Shown here: positions 44,681-54,619 of the stretch, in pieces
Layout of the letters: the number at the start of each line of letters is the position of its first letter
How positions within the stretch are numbered: position 1 is the first letter of the stretch
Source of the DNA: Epithemia pelagica
Lineage: Eukaryota > Bacillariophyta > Bacillariophyceae > Surirellales > Surirellaceae
Reading direction: 5' to 3'
Assembly: GCA_946965045.2 (NCBI GenBank)
Contig: OX337232.1
Location: 3,658,001 to 3,722,000 of the forward strand
DNA length: 64,000 bases
Program-made: the position numbers and the translations under genes
The notes under the pieces: model-generated
What the model was told of the DNA's origin: nothing
What the model saw: the letters and a program-made list of their open reading frames with translations, nothing else
Database searches by the model: none

Positions 44681-46096
44681 TCAAACGCTTCTCTTCTTAC
44701 GTTGGCTCATGATAGCGCCGACACCCTTTGTGTCGTTATCATGACCATCAGACGATTCATCCGAAATGTCGGGTGTTTCGTCTCCATTGGTACGCGGTTT
44801 CTTGTTGGATTTGCTTGAGATTGCTCCAACTCCACGCCTCTTGTCACGCTTCTCTCTTGCGTCTCGTACCCTTTGACGCTCTTCTCCGCTTAACTTAGCC
44901 CATTCATTGGGTTTATAATAGCGATCAGTGACTTCTCTCTCTTTCTTAGTTTCATTCTTCTTTCCACTTCCTTTATTCTGTTTAGAAGTCGATACTCCAG
45001 AGATTCTTGCTTGTTTCCTACTTGCTGCGCTGTAGGATACCTTGCTGTCCAATACTTCTGCAAGGAAATTAGATGCGTTCTCGAAGGTTGAACGTAAGAA
45101 TGGCGTCGCCAAGATTTGGTTCTTAGCGCTTTCAAGCCGAGAATCTGAGGTACCAGTCATCAAGATTCTAACTTTTCTTTCCTCACTGACATTTTCGCCT
45201 GTGGATTCAAGATCCGTAAAGGCACGTTGCAATGTTTCGATATATCGTTCATATGTGAAGTTGCGCTTGGAACCGTCAAAGTAGGTGCTTTCCAAGATCT
45301 GATCGGCTTTGGCTCGGAGACGAGACTGAAAGACGTCACCTAGGTAGTGCGTCTTAAGGGCCAAGTATGCAGCACGTCCATTGCGGGTGCGGGCGAAGGA
45401 CATCACCCATCCCCAGCCAGGACCGTCATGAGTGATATGTCGAATGACTTCCCATACGGCAACCATGTCAGTGGTTGCTGTAGGGCCTTGATGCGATGCG
45501 CGCCGAATCATCTCAGCTAAAATAGTTGGGGTGCCAAACCCATTTGGATCTGTCGTTTCCTGTTGGACGTCGGGATTTTCTCTCACATAGGCAGCAAGGG
45601 GAATTCCAGTTGCTCCACGCTTGCGTTCCAAATAGTTATCCAAGTCTTCAAGAACAACTCGAATATTATCGACGCTGCTGAGTTTCCCAGGTAGTTCAAC
45701 TTCGTTATCATACTCGTCTTCAGCTTCTTTGAACCGATACAACAGGGTCAAGTCATTCATCGTCGGTGGAACTGCAGCGAAGGTGCGATTGATTTTCCCA
45801 ATGTGAACGATGTAGTAACGGAGCATCTTGAGTTTCTTTTCAACCAGGTGCCCGATGAGGACTCCTGGATTAGCTATCATTGCTGGTACTCCAGCCGGAT
45901 CAGGGTTGGGGATGAGGCCACCAGGTTTACGAGCGTTGGTACAAATTTTGGCGACGTCTGCCTCGCTGAGGGCTTCAAAGTCATAGACGGAGGTTAGGCC
46001 TTGACCATTGAGAGCAGTACGAACTGCTGGATCGTTAATCTGCAGGACGACATCCAAATACACGTTCAGTAGTTGCATAGGATTCGGTGCTGCCAT
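44681..46096 (-). CDS. gag: Copia Gag
   Basis: Structural protein of the retrotransposon particle, 471 aa, ATG at 46096. The helical core has 'LEDLDNYLERKRGATGIPLA', 'ALKTHYLGD' and 'YERYIETLQRAFTDLE', as in copia-type gag. The basic tail 'KKNETKKEREVTDRYYKPNE' leads to 'VGAISSKSNKK' and 'VGAIMSQRKKRSV'. No CCHC zinc knuckle was found. Its TGA at 44681 lies two codons before the pol start in the same frame, so Gag-Pol could form by stop readthrough or reinitiation. Confidence 0.87.
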   Translation of the reverse strand: MAAPNPMQLLNVYLDVVLQINDPAVRTALNGQGLTSVYDFEALSEADVAKICTNARKPGGLIPNPDPAGVPAMIANPGVLIGHLVEKKLKMLRYYIVHIGKINRTFAAVPPTMNDLTLLYRFKEAEDEYDNEVELPGKLSSVDNIRVVLEDLDNYLERKRGATGIPLAAYVRENPDVQQETTDPNGFGTPTILAEMIRRASHQGPTATTDMVAVWEVIRHITHDGPGWGWVMSFARTRNGRAAYLALKTHYLGDVFQSRLRAKADQILESTYFDGSKRNFTYERYIETLQRAFTDLESTGENVSEERKVRILMTGTSDSRLESAKNQILATPFLRSTFENASNFLAEVLDSKVSYSAASRKQARISGVSTSKQNKGSGKKNETKKEREVTDRYYKPNEWAKLSGEERQRVRDAREKRDKRRGVGAISSKSNKKPRTNGDETPDISDESSDGHDNDTKGVGAIMSQRKKRSV

Positions 46097-46537
46097 GGTT
46101 GCGATTGTTCTCCTTTTTCGGACTTGTTCGGACTTTCCAGCGAAGTGAGCTTCATTAGTTTTGGGGGAATTTCCACGTCATGGTCTGAATTCTACTTGCG
46201 AGCGAGCGGTAGAATCGGAGTTGGAGTGCTTGCATAAGGTGCTAGGACGGCGCACGCCATTTAAGTAATGAACATGTCCGTATAGCGGCATCCTTCAACG
46301 GCAGGATGTGCGGCGCGTCCGCCATTGCCCGGTGTGTGCGCATACGCTGACCACACACCACAATCATCCATCTCGAGCCCCGTTGCAGGCGAGATATTAG
46401 TGAGATGAAAGGGAGTACAGGTATCCAACCTAGGGCAGTCATTCTTCCAAGCGAATGATCTAGATATTTCGCGACCTTCCCAGGCCATGGTAGTGTAACA
46501 TCTCCTTCATCGGTTAATGCAGTTGGGTCTGATAAAC

Positions 46538-46650
46538 CAAATTACGCGTGTGATACCAAGTGAAAAACTAAAATAGTGAGCATTAAGCTATGCGTCCCTC
46601 ATGGGTTAGCTACTCGCCCAAAACTCGCTTAATATCAGTCGCCTTTCTTG
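46538..46650 (-). repeat. Copia 5' LTR
   Basis: 113 bp, matching 40404-40516 at 112 positions. Being on the upstream side of gag, it should carry the promoter. It lacks the usual TG...CA ends. Confidence 0.88.
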
Positions 46651-46845
46651 ATAGGTCTGCCATCATCTGATCGGATATTGTAAGATTATTCGCTCTATGT
46701 CATCATCATCTGATTATCTCTCTCTCTGATTTCATGGGCGTTCTTGGATGCGAACCATCATAGTAAAATGTTGGGCCTAAATAAAGAAGACCCCAATCCC
46801 CCATCTCCAACCGAAAATCGACGACTATGACTCGGATTGGAGAGA

Positions 46846-47092
46846 GGTGAAAAAGGTGTGATTCGGGGTGTGGTTCGGGGTGTGGTTTCCGGGTTCCAAG
46901 GTGAGATTCAAGATAGCTATCTTAGAAAGTTAGCCTAGTTTACACCATCTTAGCCGTTCATTCAATAAATAATTCACGAGAAATATTATTGCCTTTATTG
47001 CCCCATTTACTATAGAGATATTCAGTAGGTAAAAAGGTCTGATTCGGGATATCCTTATCCTTAATAATTTACTGAATCACACCTTTTTCACC
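46846..47092. mobile_element. MITE-like element with 19-bp perfect inverted ends
   Basis: GGTGAAAAAGGTGTGATTC at 46846-46864 is exactly inverted at 47074-47092. The 247-bp body is AT-rich and non-coding. Inside the left end the motif 'GGTGTGGTTCGG' is tandemly repeated. A further copy of the end plus motif array lies at 47108-47157, and a related array is at 55214-55272. No target-site duplication was recognised. Confidence 0.6.
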
Positions 47093-47107
47093 TCCAGCCC
47101 ATCAAAT

Positions 47108-47157
47108 GGTGAAAAAGGTGTGGTTCGGGGTGTGATTCGGGGTGTGATTCGGAGAAA
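47108..47157. repeat. Second copy of the GGTGAAAAAGGTGTG end with motif array
   Basis: The 19-bp end recurs (one base changed) followed by two 'gggtgtgattcgg' units, 15 bp right of the MITE-like element. Confidence 0.65.
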
Positions 47158-47481
47158 TAGTTCTCCTCTACAACAACTCATTACACTAATATAGTAATCC
47201 CTAGCGATATTCTACAAGATAGCGATAGTACAATATTCGGCGATTAGCGAGGATCGTATGTGTATGTTCCTTTGAGTTCCTTCGAGAGCGCACGATTGAT
47301 TTTGGCACGAATCGGTTCATTCGCGCCTCAATGCTATGAGCGACTATGAGTGAGCGATACCTTTCCGCGGGAGCATTTCAACGTCAAAGATGACATTTTG
47401 TTCTCATTGACTTCCTGTTCTCATTATTTCATGAAAACAATTTCATCAAGCCTCAAACTTAAACTACAGCAACCAACCGTG

Positions 47482-48378
47482 ATGCAAACGCCCAACCTTC
47501 ATTACCTCACATTGGCACTACTACTAGCCACGACGATAAATGCCGACAACGACGTCCCGGGATGTGCTTGCCAGGCCGACACGACCTGCGGAACGAAACA
47601 TTTGAACGCCGAAGTCTTGTATCCCGATTCCTTGTTTCCCGACGTCTTAGCGTGCTCCTTGGCCCAGCGCAGCGACCCTCCCTATCGCTTTCCTGACGTT
47701 TTGGATCAACCCCTTTGCGATGGCTTGGAAGCCGACCCCGAGTTCCAACGAGCCGTGGGAAACGAATCGATCCCCTACTATATCAATGGACAGGGCGAGC
47801 CGTACTACGAAACGGGATTCGTGGCCATGAAGATCGCCCAGGGAAGTTGCGAGGATTTGATTGCTGAGCAGAATTCCTGTCCAGTGGCTACTGACGGAAG
47901 CAACCAAGACCCAGACGAGGAGGATGAGTTTGGTTCCGGAAATTCCTACAGCAGAGTCGAACCGAAAGCCTGTACCTCCTTGGGAAGGACGCTTCCCACC
48001 ACCAATTCGACGCTGAAGGTATCCTTTGCGTGCGAATCATGGAATTCACCCGACAAGAACATTACGGGCGGGTACGAGGATGGGATTTCCATCCACGCGA
48101 TCCTCGGAGAGGACCTGGATCTTTGCGGCGACGACAAACAAGCTTTCCCTCCTTCCCTGACACGGGAAGACTGGATCGAGCCCAAGGCCGGCAGCAGCCG
48201 CCGATACATGACCAAGGAAATCGTGGATGACGGGACCGAATATTGTCTGTTGGTAATGTCCATTGGGAACGAGCCCTGCCGAGGCCCACAACCCGCCTCC
48301 TCTTCGTCACGCACGACGAACAGAACTCTGCTCATGGTCGGTCCGCTCGCGCTTGCTTTTCTTTCTTGGGTTCTTTAA
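47482..48378 (+). CDS. Secreted or GPI-anchored hypothetical protein
   Basis: 298 aa from the ATG at 47482, which starts a clear signal peptide ('MQTPNLHYLTLALLLATTI'). Upstream in-frame ATGs exist at 47350 and 47431 but would bury the signal. The mature part is Cys-rich ('CACQADTTCGTKH', 'CSLAQRSDPPYRF', 'CTSLGRTLPTTN') with several Asn-X-Ser/Thr sites. The C-terminus is a Ser/Thr/Arg spacer and a hydrophobic end ('LLMVGPLALAFLSWVL'), the layout of a GPI-attachment signal. I do not recognise the family. Likely on the cell surface. Confidence 0.68.
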   Translation: MQTPNLHYLTLALLLATTINADNDVPGCACQADTTCGTKHLNAEVLYPDSLFPDVLACSLAQRSDPPYRFPDVLDQPLCDGLEADPEFQRAVGNESIPYYINGQGEPYYETGFVAMKIAQGSCEDLIAEQNSCPVATDGSNQDPDEEDEFGSGNSYSRVEPKACTSLGRTLPTTNSTLKVSFACESWNSPDKNITGGYEDGISIHAILGEDLDLCGDDKQAFPPSLTREDWIEPKAGSSRRYMTKEIVDDGTEYCLLVMSIGNEPCRGPQPASSSSRTTNRTLLMVGPLALAFLSWVL

Positions 48379-48659
48379 GCTAGCGATCTTTCCTCTAACT
48401 TTTGATTATTGATGGATCACGTGCTCCATTTGGTAAGCTCTGCATTGGGGAAGATATACGAAGCAGTCCCAACATTAAGAATATGCCGACATGATATACT
48501 TGCCTGGAATCGGCCGCACTACAGCATGGGCCTCGCCAGAACTAATATTCTAGAATATAACAAGCTATTTGCTATAAAAATATTACACAGATTATTATGT
48601 CTACGGTTATCAAGTTGGGTGGCACAATGCCATGAGGTGGAAAGACACGTGGGAGTCTC
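48379..48659. other. Spacer without a gene
   Basis: AT-rich 3' flank of the secreted-protein gene. Nothing coding is supported before the glycosyltransferase-like remnant. Confidence 0.5.
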
Positions 48660-49576
48660 TCAACGGGCAGCGTCTACAACTCTGGAAGAAATTCTTGAAA
48701 ACAGAAACTCCATGGCCGACCCACGAAATTCTTCCTTGGTGATATTTGCCTTTTGCAGTGTCGACAAGCATGCATCGTGTATAGCAGGATTAATCTGTCT
48801 GATCTTGAGTTGAGAGCGTGAAGGATAGCTTGTGATATTATTGTTCTTGGCAGCGGCGTGCGCATCGGAAATGGGACACAAATCCTCGGATAGTAAAAAG
48901 TAGCACGTCGTGGACGAGTTGTCGTTGCTGGGGCAAGTAAGTTGGTCCCGAAAGTTCCATGGTCGAGCTGAGATGAGACGCTGGCCGAGCCTCATGCCTC
49001 TGCACATGGCAAGGGACCACAGGTGCAAATCACTGCCCATTCCGCAGCAGTTTCGCCATCGAAATGTTGCCTCGGGCATACTAAGGTACAAGAACTTTGA
49101 TGAGCTGCGATTCGTTTGGCCATGGGAGAGTGCAGGTCCAATTGCGTCCAATCCAGTCGCAAACGAGCAGAAGGGACCGGCAAGGACTCTTTGTGCTCCC
49201 CAATGGATGTATCATTCGCAACGGTTGCCGGATCACGTTGAGATGTCCGATTGTCGACGTCCTGTGCGGAAGGATCTGCGGCCGTTGTGAAAGCTTGATT
49301 GTTCATAACAGTTGCGAACGGGGTCCACATGCTTTGAGAAAGACGCACACTTAAAAGGATCTGACATAGGAACACCCACACAAACACGAAGAGGGTCATC
49401 CATACAGCTTTGCTACGAATGGTGGGAAACTCATTGCGGGTGGTTCGACCTGTCTTTACTAGTAGCGGCGACATGGAACCAAACGAGTCCACACGACAAG
49501 TATCATCGTCGTTTGTGTGTTTGTGTGTTGGGGTTTGGGGACTTCTACGACTTATCCTTAGGACTGGTCTTATCAT
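48660..49576 (-). pseudogene. Type II membrane glycosyltransferase-like protein, broken
   Basis: From the ATG at 49576: a short cytosolic N-terminus, one membrane span ('AVWMTLFVFVWVFLCQILL'), a stem, then 'SPMAKRIAAHQSSCTL'. At about 49095 the coding similarity shifts frame and continues as 'FRWRNCCGMGSDLHLWSLAM', 'GPW-type' residues and 'TTCYFLLSEDLCP', ending at 48660. The pattern 'G-GSDLH-WS-A-C' recalls diatom Golgi glycosyltransferase-like proteins, but this is from memory of the pattern only. The catalytic C-terminal half seems missing. Frameshift plus truncation indicate a pseudogene. Confidence 0.5.
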
Positions 49577-49803
49577 CAGTGAGAAATATCGCCGTGGAAT
49601 GACGTGGACTCCAAAAAATTGCGGGTCGAACTACCTCTCCTTTTTCAACTACAATCGAAGTTGTTAACTTTGGAGTGAACTCTGGGTCATCTATGAAGGA
49701 CGAGATTGCGTCTTTCTCACGAGATTTGTTGGTCTCACAAACATCACCGTCTCTGCTGCTGTAGGGCAAGGTTGATTGGCCTGTAACTTTTGCCCATACC
49801 CAC
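49577..49803. other. Left flank of the piggyBac element
   Basis: Upstream of the broken glycosyltransferase gene; no gene seen. Confidence 0.5.
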
Positions 49804-49807
49804 TTAA

Positions 49808-49821
49808 CGCCATACGTAAGG
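49808..49821 (+). repeat. piggyBac left terminal inverted repeat
   Basis: CGCCATACGTAAGG, preceded by TTAA; perfect inverse of 54472-54485. Confidence 0.93.
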
Positions 49822-50162
49822 GAGCAGTATATATACTTATCCCATAAATTCGAGCAGTATATACACTCCTCCCATAACTTTGAAGACATCTAATAATTGG
49901 AATATAGATGTCATCAGCTTTTTGACAGGTCAGTCGAATTTATCACGGAATTTTGAACATTTCTATATATCATAGTCTACACTGATTTTCCAATCCTACT
50001 CACTGTTCCGTCGATCAAAGATTGGCCACTTTCGCTCATTTTCCGCCTCCCTCGCCAGAGGTGCTACTTCGACGACCTCTATCTTCATCCACATTTACTT
50101 TGCACTGGCACCACTCTCCATTCTGGTCTGTCATATACTGAACAAGACACATTCCTAAGAGC

Positions 50163-53100
50163 ATGTCCTCCCAGGCATCGGCTGTGCCAGGAGAGACGCA
50201 GACGTCAGAATCAGTGAAATCTCCAAATTTGCTGGTCGACTCGTCCCAGCCATCTCAAGGGGAACCACCACCTCATGTTCCTGTACAAAGATCGCGTTTT
50301 TCCTATGCAAAGAAGAAGCTCATCGCCCCTCATACCTTTTGGTTGGACAGGAATTACTTGGACCGCTTTTCCGAAACTTTCCCACGCTGTGATGCGAGAA
50401 CCCCTCTTCACATGGACGGCCAGGTCGTGTCCTGCCCAACATCGAAGAATGGACAAGTGTATGTCATAGTCTGGAATCAACTACCCCATCCGAATCTAAA
50501 TTCCCAGTGGGTCAGAAGTCATTTCAAGTCGTCTCCATACGTCAAGAATATGCTGAAGGAGTACATTTTGGATTTTGTTTATCCGGGCAAACAGTCTTCA
50601 CCTCAACGAAAGAAACCCCCGCCCAATCAAGAGAATCCTATGACGGAACCCAACAACACTCGGCCAATTGATAGTCAAAGAGTAACGATGCAGGATGATA
50701 CGCGAGCAGTGACACAAACCGACAGACCTCATCTTCCACCAGCCAAAAAAGCCCCTCCCAACCCAAATGAAGACGACGACGATAGTTCAGTGTCTTCTGG
50801 GCAATTGATCCCTCAATCACAACTTCCCTCGACAACCGAACGCGCACAGCGACGGGCCCAGCTAAAAACGGCTACCGAGGAAGACACATCACCTGCTATT
50901 GGAAATAGTTCAGGTCGTTCAAACAACCAACAAGGAGAAGATACAACACCAACCCACGCTGTTGGGCCACAACAACCCGCAAGGCTTTTTGGTAGTGGGA
51001 ACACGACGGATACTGGTGTAACCTCTAGAGCTTCCCTGCGGAGTGACCCTCCGAATCAAAATGTGTCTTCTGATTCCGAATCAGAAGATGAGGAGGACAA
51101 TGCCAGAACATTCGAGGAGCACACCGATCGACCGGAGAATGTGTTGGACGAAGACAGGAGATCGGAAGCAGACGATGAAGAAGAAACAGAAGATGACGAG
51201 GCCGCAAACAACCAGAAAGAACAAACAACTATTCGTGAGATGATGAATGCCCTTGTGTTCTCTTATCAGGAAACTCCCTTGTCGCAACAAGCATCACACT
51301 GGATAGGCAACGACGCAAACCATCGATCAATGTACAGTGGTCCGGATGGCCTGAAAGACAACGTGGCGGAGAACTTCAGTAATCCCTTTGAATGTCTCCA
51401 GTATGTTGGCGGCCTCTCTATGGATGTAATAGCACACATTGCGAACTCAACAAATGACTACTTTCATCAAAGGATTGAGCCAAACCTTCCAAGGAAACGA
51501 ACTTACTATCATTCCCAAAAATGGGTTGATGTGTCAATAGAGGAAATGGTACGATTTTTGGGTTTGATTCTGATGATGTCGCTCCGACCAGTTGACGCAG
51601 GAGGATATGCGGCTCATTTTCAAACAACCAACCGTGTCTACAATATTGGAATGGCCCATCCGGTCATCGAGATAAAAGACAGTGCCGGGTGGGCTTCCAA
51701 GTACATGAAACTGGGCCGCTTTAGACAAATCCGAGGAGCTTTCCACTTGGACGAAAAGTCCAGCCAAAGAGGTGGCGACAAGTGCTACCAGTTGCGCAAG
51801 ATCTTGACTGCAGTGAATGCTGGATCCAAACGAAGCTTCAGAGTTCCACGCGACCTTGCCTTTGATGAAGGAGGTATTGGATGCCGCTCAAGATATTGCC
51901 CCGTCAGGCAATACAACAAAGATAAGCCACAAAAATTTCGTGTGGATTTCTTTATTTTATCATCATCCTCAACGTATGCTATCCTACACATTGATGTGTA
52001 TCAGGGCAAAAATCCTACGAACTCATACATCAAGAAGCAAGCACGACAGCTCCCAACCACAATGAAGGCTGTTGTGAACGCCTGTTACGCCCTACAGCTC
52101 CATAAGAGGACGGATGGCTATCGCCATGTGGCAATGGATAACCGGTACACAGCCCCAAGATTGGCTGTTGTTCTTCGTGACAGACTTCGACTGTTCTCCA
52201 CCGGAACTTGCAGAGCCAATCGGAAAGGTTGGGACAGTAAGAGATTGAACCTAAAAAAAGACCGGACCAATCGTGGGGAGTCACTGTTGTTCCATGATCC
52301 GGTGAACGGATTGATTTTCGGACAGTGGGTTGACTCCAAGGTCGTAAATTTTGTATCTTCCTACGAGGATGTGGGAAGTGGGACAGTGCGTCGTCAAGTG
52401 GGGCAAAATAAAGAAGAGTTTCTCTGTCCAGTTCCATTGATCCGATACCAGATGACTATGGGAGGGGTTGATAATGGGGACCAAATGCGATTGCAGTTTG
52501 GCGGTTTCGGCACCCGTGTGAAGTTCAAGAAATGGTACAAAAAGGCTGCCTTAGGGATTCTTGACGTCATGTTACTGAATTCCTATATAGCCTGGAACTT
52601 GTCATCAAGCGACCGTCCCCGTGCGCGGAGAATCAAACTTACACGGTTTGGGTATTATACAATCGTTGCTCAGCAGATGTGCGAATTTGTTGCTCCGATG
52701 GAAGTGGATGCTCTTGGAAGACGGGTCTCTACCAACACCGGTCGCAGAGTCTGTGAAAATGGTCATTTCCCTGTTCCAGTAGATCCCAACAAGCAAATTG
52801 GCTGCGCGGTATGCCTATTAGAATATCGATGGAGGAAAGACAAGCTGAAGATGACGGGTCTGCATTCCAACGTTGGAACCTGTGTCAAATGCGGAATAAC
52901 AGCTCACTTGGTCCATTGCGGTCACAAAAAACAACAAGGCTGGCACATTCACAATCTACCGGAATTCGACAAGCTCACATGTTTCGAAATCGTACATTCG
53001 GAACACGGAAGACAAATGTTTGTCCAAAATCACCCGTCCAGCAGATACAAGTATTCGATAAGAAAAAGCCATCCGTTGATGGTACAGCTTCGTGAAATGC

Positions 53101-53528
53101 ATGGTCTCACACCAAGGCACACAAGAACACGACGAGCACGGAATGATAGGCGAATGGAACAACGGCAACAACAACAACAACAAAGTAACGCTGCACTGCA
53201 TGACGAAGAGCAAATGCAACAAAAGCGAGGAAGAGCTCGTCTGTCACAGAATGGGATGGACTCTGACAATGACTTAGACGAAAGTGACGACAGAGAGGCC
53301 AACAGCTCATCACAGGTAGCCAGATCAAAAAGACCAAGACGATCATCCCGTCCAAGAAATATTGTTACCCAAACACAACAAGATTCAGACGAAAGTAATG
53401 ACTTGGACGATGAGACAGACAACGACTATTCGGATGGTGACAAAAGTTCATCGGACGAAGAGAACTATGAAGAATTATATGCCTCCAGTGAGGGAGAGGA
53501 CGTTCCCTCTATGACAGATACCATATAG
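50163..53528 (+). CDS. piggyBac transposase
   Basis: 1121 aa, ATG at 50163. The enzyme cuts and pastes at TTAA. The N-terminal 370 residues are polar and acidic. The DDE_Tnp_1_7-type core starts at 'VRFLGLILMMSLRP' and carries the three expected acidic residues: 'LAFDEGGIG' (about 567), 'VAMDNRYTAP' (about 658) and 'MGGVDNGDQ' (about 767). A C-terminal Cys/His region ('CAVCLLEYRW', 'CVKCGITAHLVHCGH', about 880-925) fits the piggyBac zinc-binding domain. A Gln run and an acidic tail follow. Longer than the usual 550-650 residues because of the N- and C-terminal extensions. The frame is uninterrupted. Confidence 0.92.
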   Translation: MSSQASAVPGETQTSESVKSPNLLVDSSQPSQGEPPPHVPVQRSRFSYAKKKLIAPHTFWLDRNYLDRFSETFPRCDARTPLHMDGQVVSCPTSKNGQVYVIVWNQLPHPNLNSQWVRSHFKSSPYVKNMLKEYILDFVYPGKQSSPQRKKPPPNQENPMTEPNNTRPIDSQRVTMQDDTRAVTQTDRPHLPPAKKAPPNPNEDDDDSSVSSGQLIPQSQLPSTTERAQRRAQLKTATEEDTSPAIGNSSGRSNNQQGEDTTPTHAVGPQQPARLFGSGNTTDTGVTSRASLRSDPPNQNVSSDSESEDEEDNARTFEEHTDRPENVLDEDRRSEADDEEETEDDEAANNQKEQTTIREMMNALVFSYQETPLSQQASHWIGNDANHRSMYSGPDGLKDNVAENFSNPFECLQYVGGLSMDVIAHIANSTNDYFHQRIEPNLPRKRTYYHSQKWVDVSIEEMVRFLGLILMMSLRPVDAGGYAAHFQTTNRVYNIGMAHPVIEIKDSAGWASKYMKLGRFRQIRGAFHLDEKSSQRGGDKCYQLRKILTAVNAGSKRSFRVPRDLAFDEGGIGCRSRYCPVRQYNKDKPQKFRVDFFILSSSSTYAILHIDVYQGKNPTNSYIKKQARQLPTTMKAVVNACYALQLHKRTDGYRHVAMDNRYTAPRLAVVLRDRLRLFSTGTCRANRKGWDSKRLNLKKDRTNRGESLLFHDPVNGLIFGQWVDSKVVNFVSSYEDVGSGTVRRQVGQNKEEFLCPVPLIRYQMTMGGVDNGDQMRLQFGGFGTRVKFKKWYKKAALGILDVMLLNSYIAWNLSSSDRPRARRIKLTRFGYYTIVAQQMCEFVAPMEVDALGRRVSTNTGRRVCENGHFPVPVDPNKQIGCAVCLLEYRWRKDKLKMTGLHSNVGTCVKCGITAHLVHCGHKKQQGWHIHNLPEFDKLTCFEIVHSEHGRQMFVQNHPSSRYKYSIRKSHPLMVQLREMHGLTPRHTRTRRARNDRRMEQRQQQQQQSNAALHDEEQMQQKRGRARLSQNGMDSDNDLDESDDREANSSSQVARSKRPRRSSRPRNIVTQTQQDSDESNDLDDETDNDYSDGDKSSSDEENYEELYASSEGEDVPSMTDTI

Positions 53529-53587
53529 ATAAAAAAGAACTTTCACTTAGTAGTCTCCATTGCATATATTACTGTGAATGATACTTC

Positions 53588-54345
53588 TTATTCTTCTTCC
53601 TCATTACTGGGACGAAAGCCAACGTAGGGTTCGGAGGTGTTTTCATTCGGAAAATTGTCCCGAATGAACTCAACAAGGCAGGGAGGAAGCTCCCTACGAA
53701 CTCCACGCCCAAGTGGACCATGGATTTTGTTTGTCAAACGCCGATACAATTGGTATCGGATGGAACGATTGGATTGCCCGGTATTCTTTAGGTGACTCGC
53801 GATGGAATGAAGGTAGGGGAGGTGTTCAAAGATAAAACAGGGGTTTCTCTTGCATGTGGAGCAAACATGCTCCCAATACATGTATCCATGTGTTGCACTT
53901 GGGGGCGTGTTGTTATTCAGCTCGTGAAGGATCCGTTCAAGGCTTTCCGGACATGCATACTCCAACGGCATGAAACGAGTCTCCGTGCATTCTGGTTTCG
54001 TTTCAATCACACCACCACTGTCATCCGTGACCAGGGTGTTCGCCCTCTGAAGGGTAAACGGAACATACTCCTCTTGGTTTGTTGGGTTGTAGAACTGATC
54101 GGTGTCGATGGTGAGGTCTGTGAAAGAAATGAATGAGGCTGATGAGGTGCAGATGGACAAATATAGATACAACGATGGTGTAACGCAATAAGCACTCGGG
54201 GAACCCACCATCTGTTGCGTCCATCTTGTAGAGGGAAGTAGTGCGAATGTTTCAGCAAGGTAGATCCAATAAAGGGGCAATGACAGTGGTGAACGACCGC
54301 TTCAATGGTCTTCACTGTGATGAGTGCAACAGAAATGACATTCAT
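53588..54345 (-). CDS. Companion gene of the piggyBac element, hypothetical
   Basis: Proposed model complement(join(53588..54117,54171..54345)), 234 aa. The 53-bp intron has donor GTATCT and acceptor TTTCTTTCACAG, and the join keeps the frame (LHHR-YLTIDTDQFYNP). Exon 1 begins 'MNVISVALITVKTIEAVVHH'. Cys pairs 'HCHCPF' and 'HVCSTCKRNPC' may bind metal. The C-terminal half is helical and basic ('RSIRYQLYRRLTNKIHG'), ending in an acidic tail. It is convergent with the transposase, with 59 bp between stops, and lies inside the terminal repeats, so it moves with the element. No family recognised; a regulator or accessory DNA-binding protein is possible but unproven. Confidence 0.6.
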
Positions 54346-54471
54346 CTGAACTTAAAACGACTACTTTTCAAACCGTGTTAAGATGGGAGTAGTTTATGGG
54401 AGTCAAAGTACTGATCCCATATTTTTTATGGGAGTAGTTTATTTTCTACTCCGTTACCCTTAAAACCCGTT

Positions 54472-54485
54472 CCTTACGTATGGCG
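54472..54485 (-). repeat. piggyBac right terminal inverted repeat
   Basis: CCTTACGTATGGCG, followed by TTAA; perfect inverse of 49808-49821. Confidence 0.93.
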
Positions 54486-54619
54486 TTAAACAGCATGTCA
54501 GCGTTCGCTTTTTGAAGTGAAAGTGCAATAAGCCTATACTACCTAGACATTTCATTATCAACCGGTCCACCAACCTCCTCTTCCCCTTAAATCATATAAG
54601 TCTAACGTTCACTGTCCAA

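Larger units (their letters stand above)
40404..46650 (-). mobile_element. Ty1/copia LTR retrotransposon, diatom CoDi-like
   Basis: Element of 6247 bp on the minus strand with 113-bp direct repeats at both ends, then gag, protease, integrase, reverse transcriptase and RNase H in copia order. A purine tract 'GTGAGGGGAC' on the minus strand directly precedes the downstream repeat. 'TTTATCAGAC' just after the upstream repeat is a possible primer-binding site (initiator tRNA-like, inference). 'atag' flanks both sides (40400-40403 and 46651-46654), a possible 4-bp target duplication. The repeats differ at one position, so the insertion is recent. Confidence 0.9.
46651..47481. other. Intergenic region with MITE-like repeats
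   Basis: AT-rich, no gene. It contains the inverted-repeat element at 46846-47092 and a second GTGTG-motif copy at 47108-47157. It is also the upstream region of the secreted-protein gene. Confidence 0.5.
49804..54489 (+). mobile_element. piggyBac DNA transposon with TTAA target sites
   Basis: TTAACGCCATACGTAAGG at 49804-49821 is exactly inverted at 54472-54489. TTAA is the piggyBac target duplication, leaving 14-bp perfect terminal repeats and a 4678-bp element (49808-54485). Subterminal repeats are visible: 'gagcagtatata' at 49822 and 49852, and 'atgggagtagttta' twice near 54383 and 54428, inverted relative to the left side. It carries a transposase (plus) and a companion gene (minus). Intact ORFs suggest possible recent activity. 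Confidence 0.93.
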
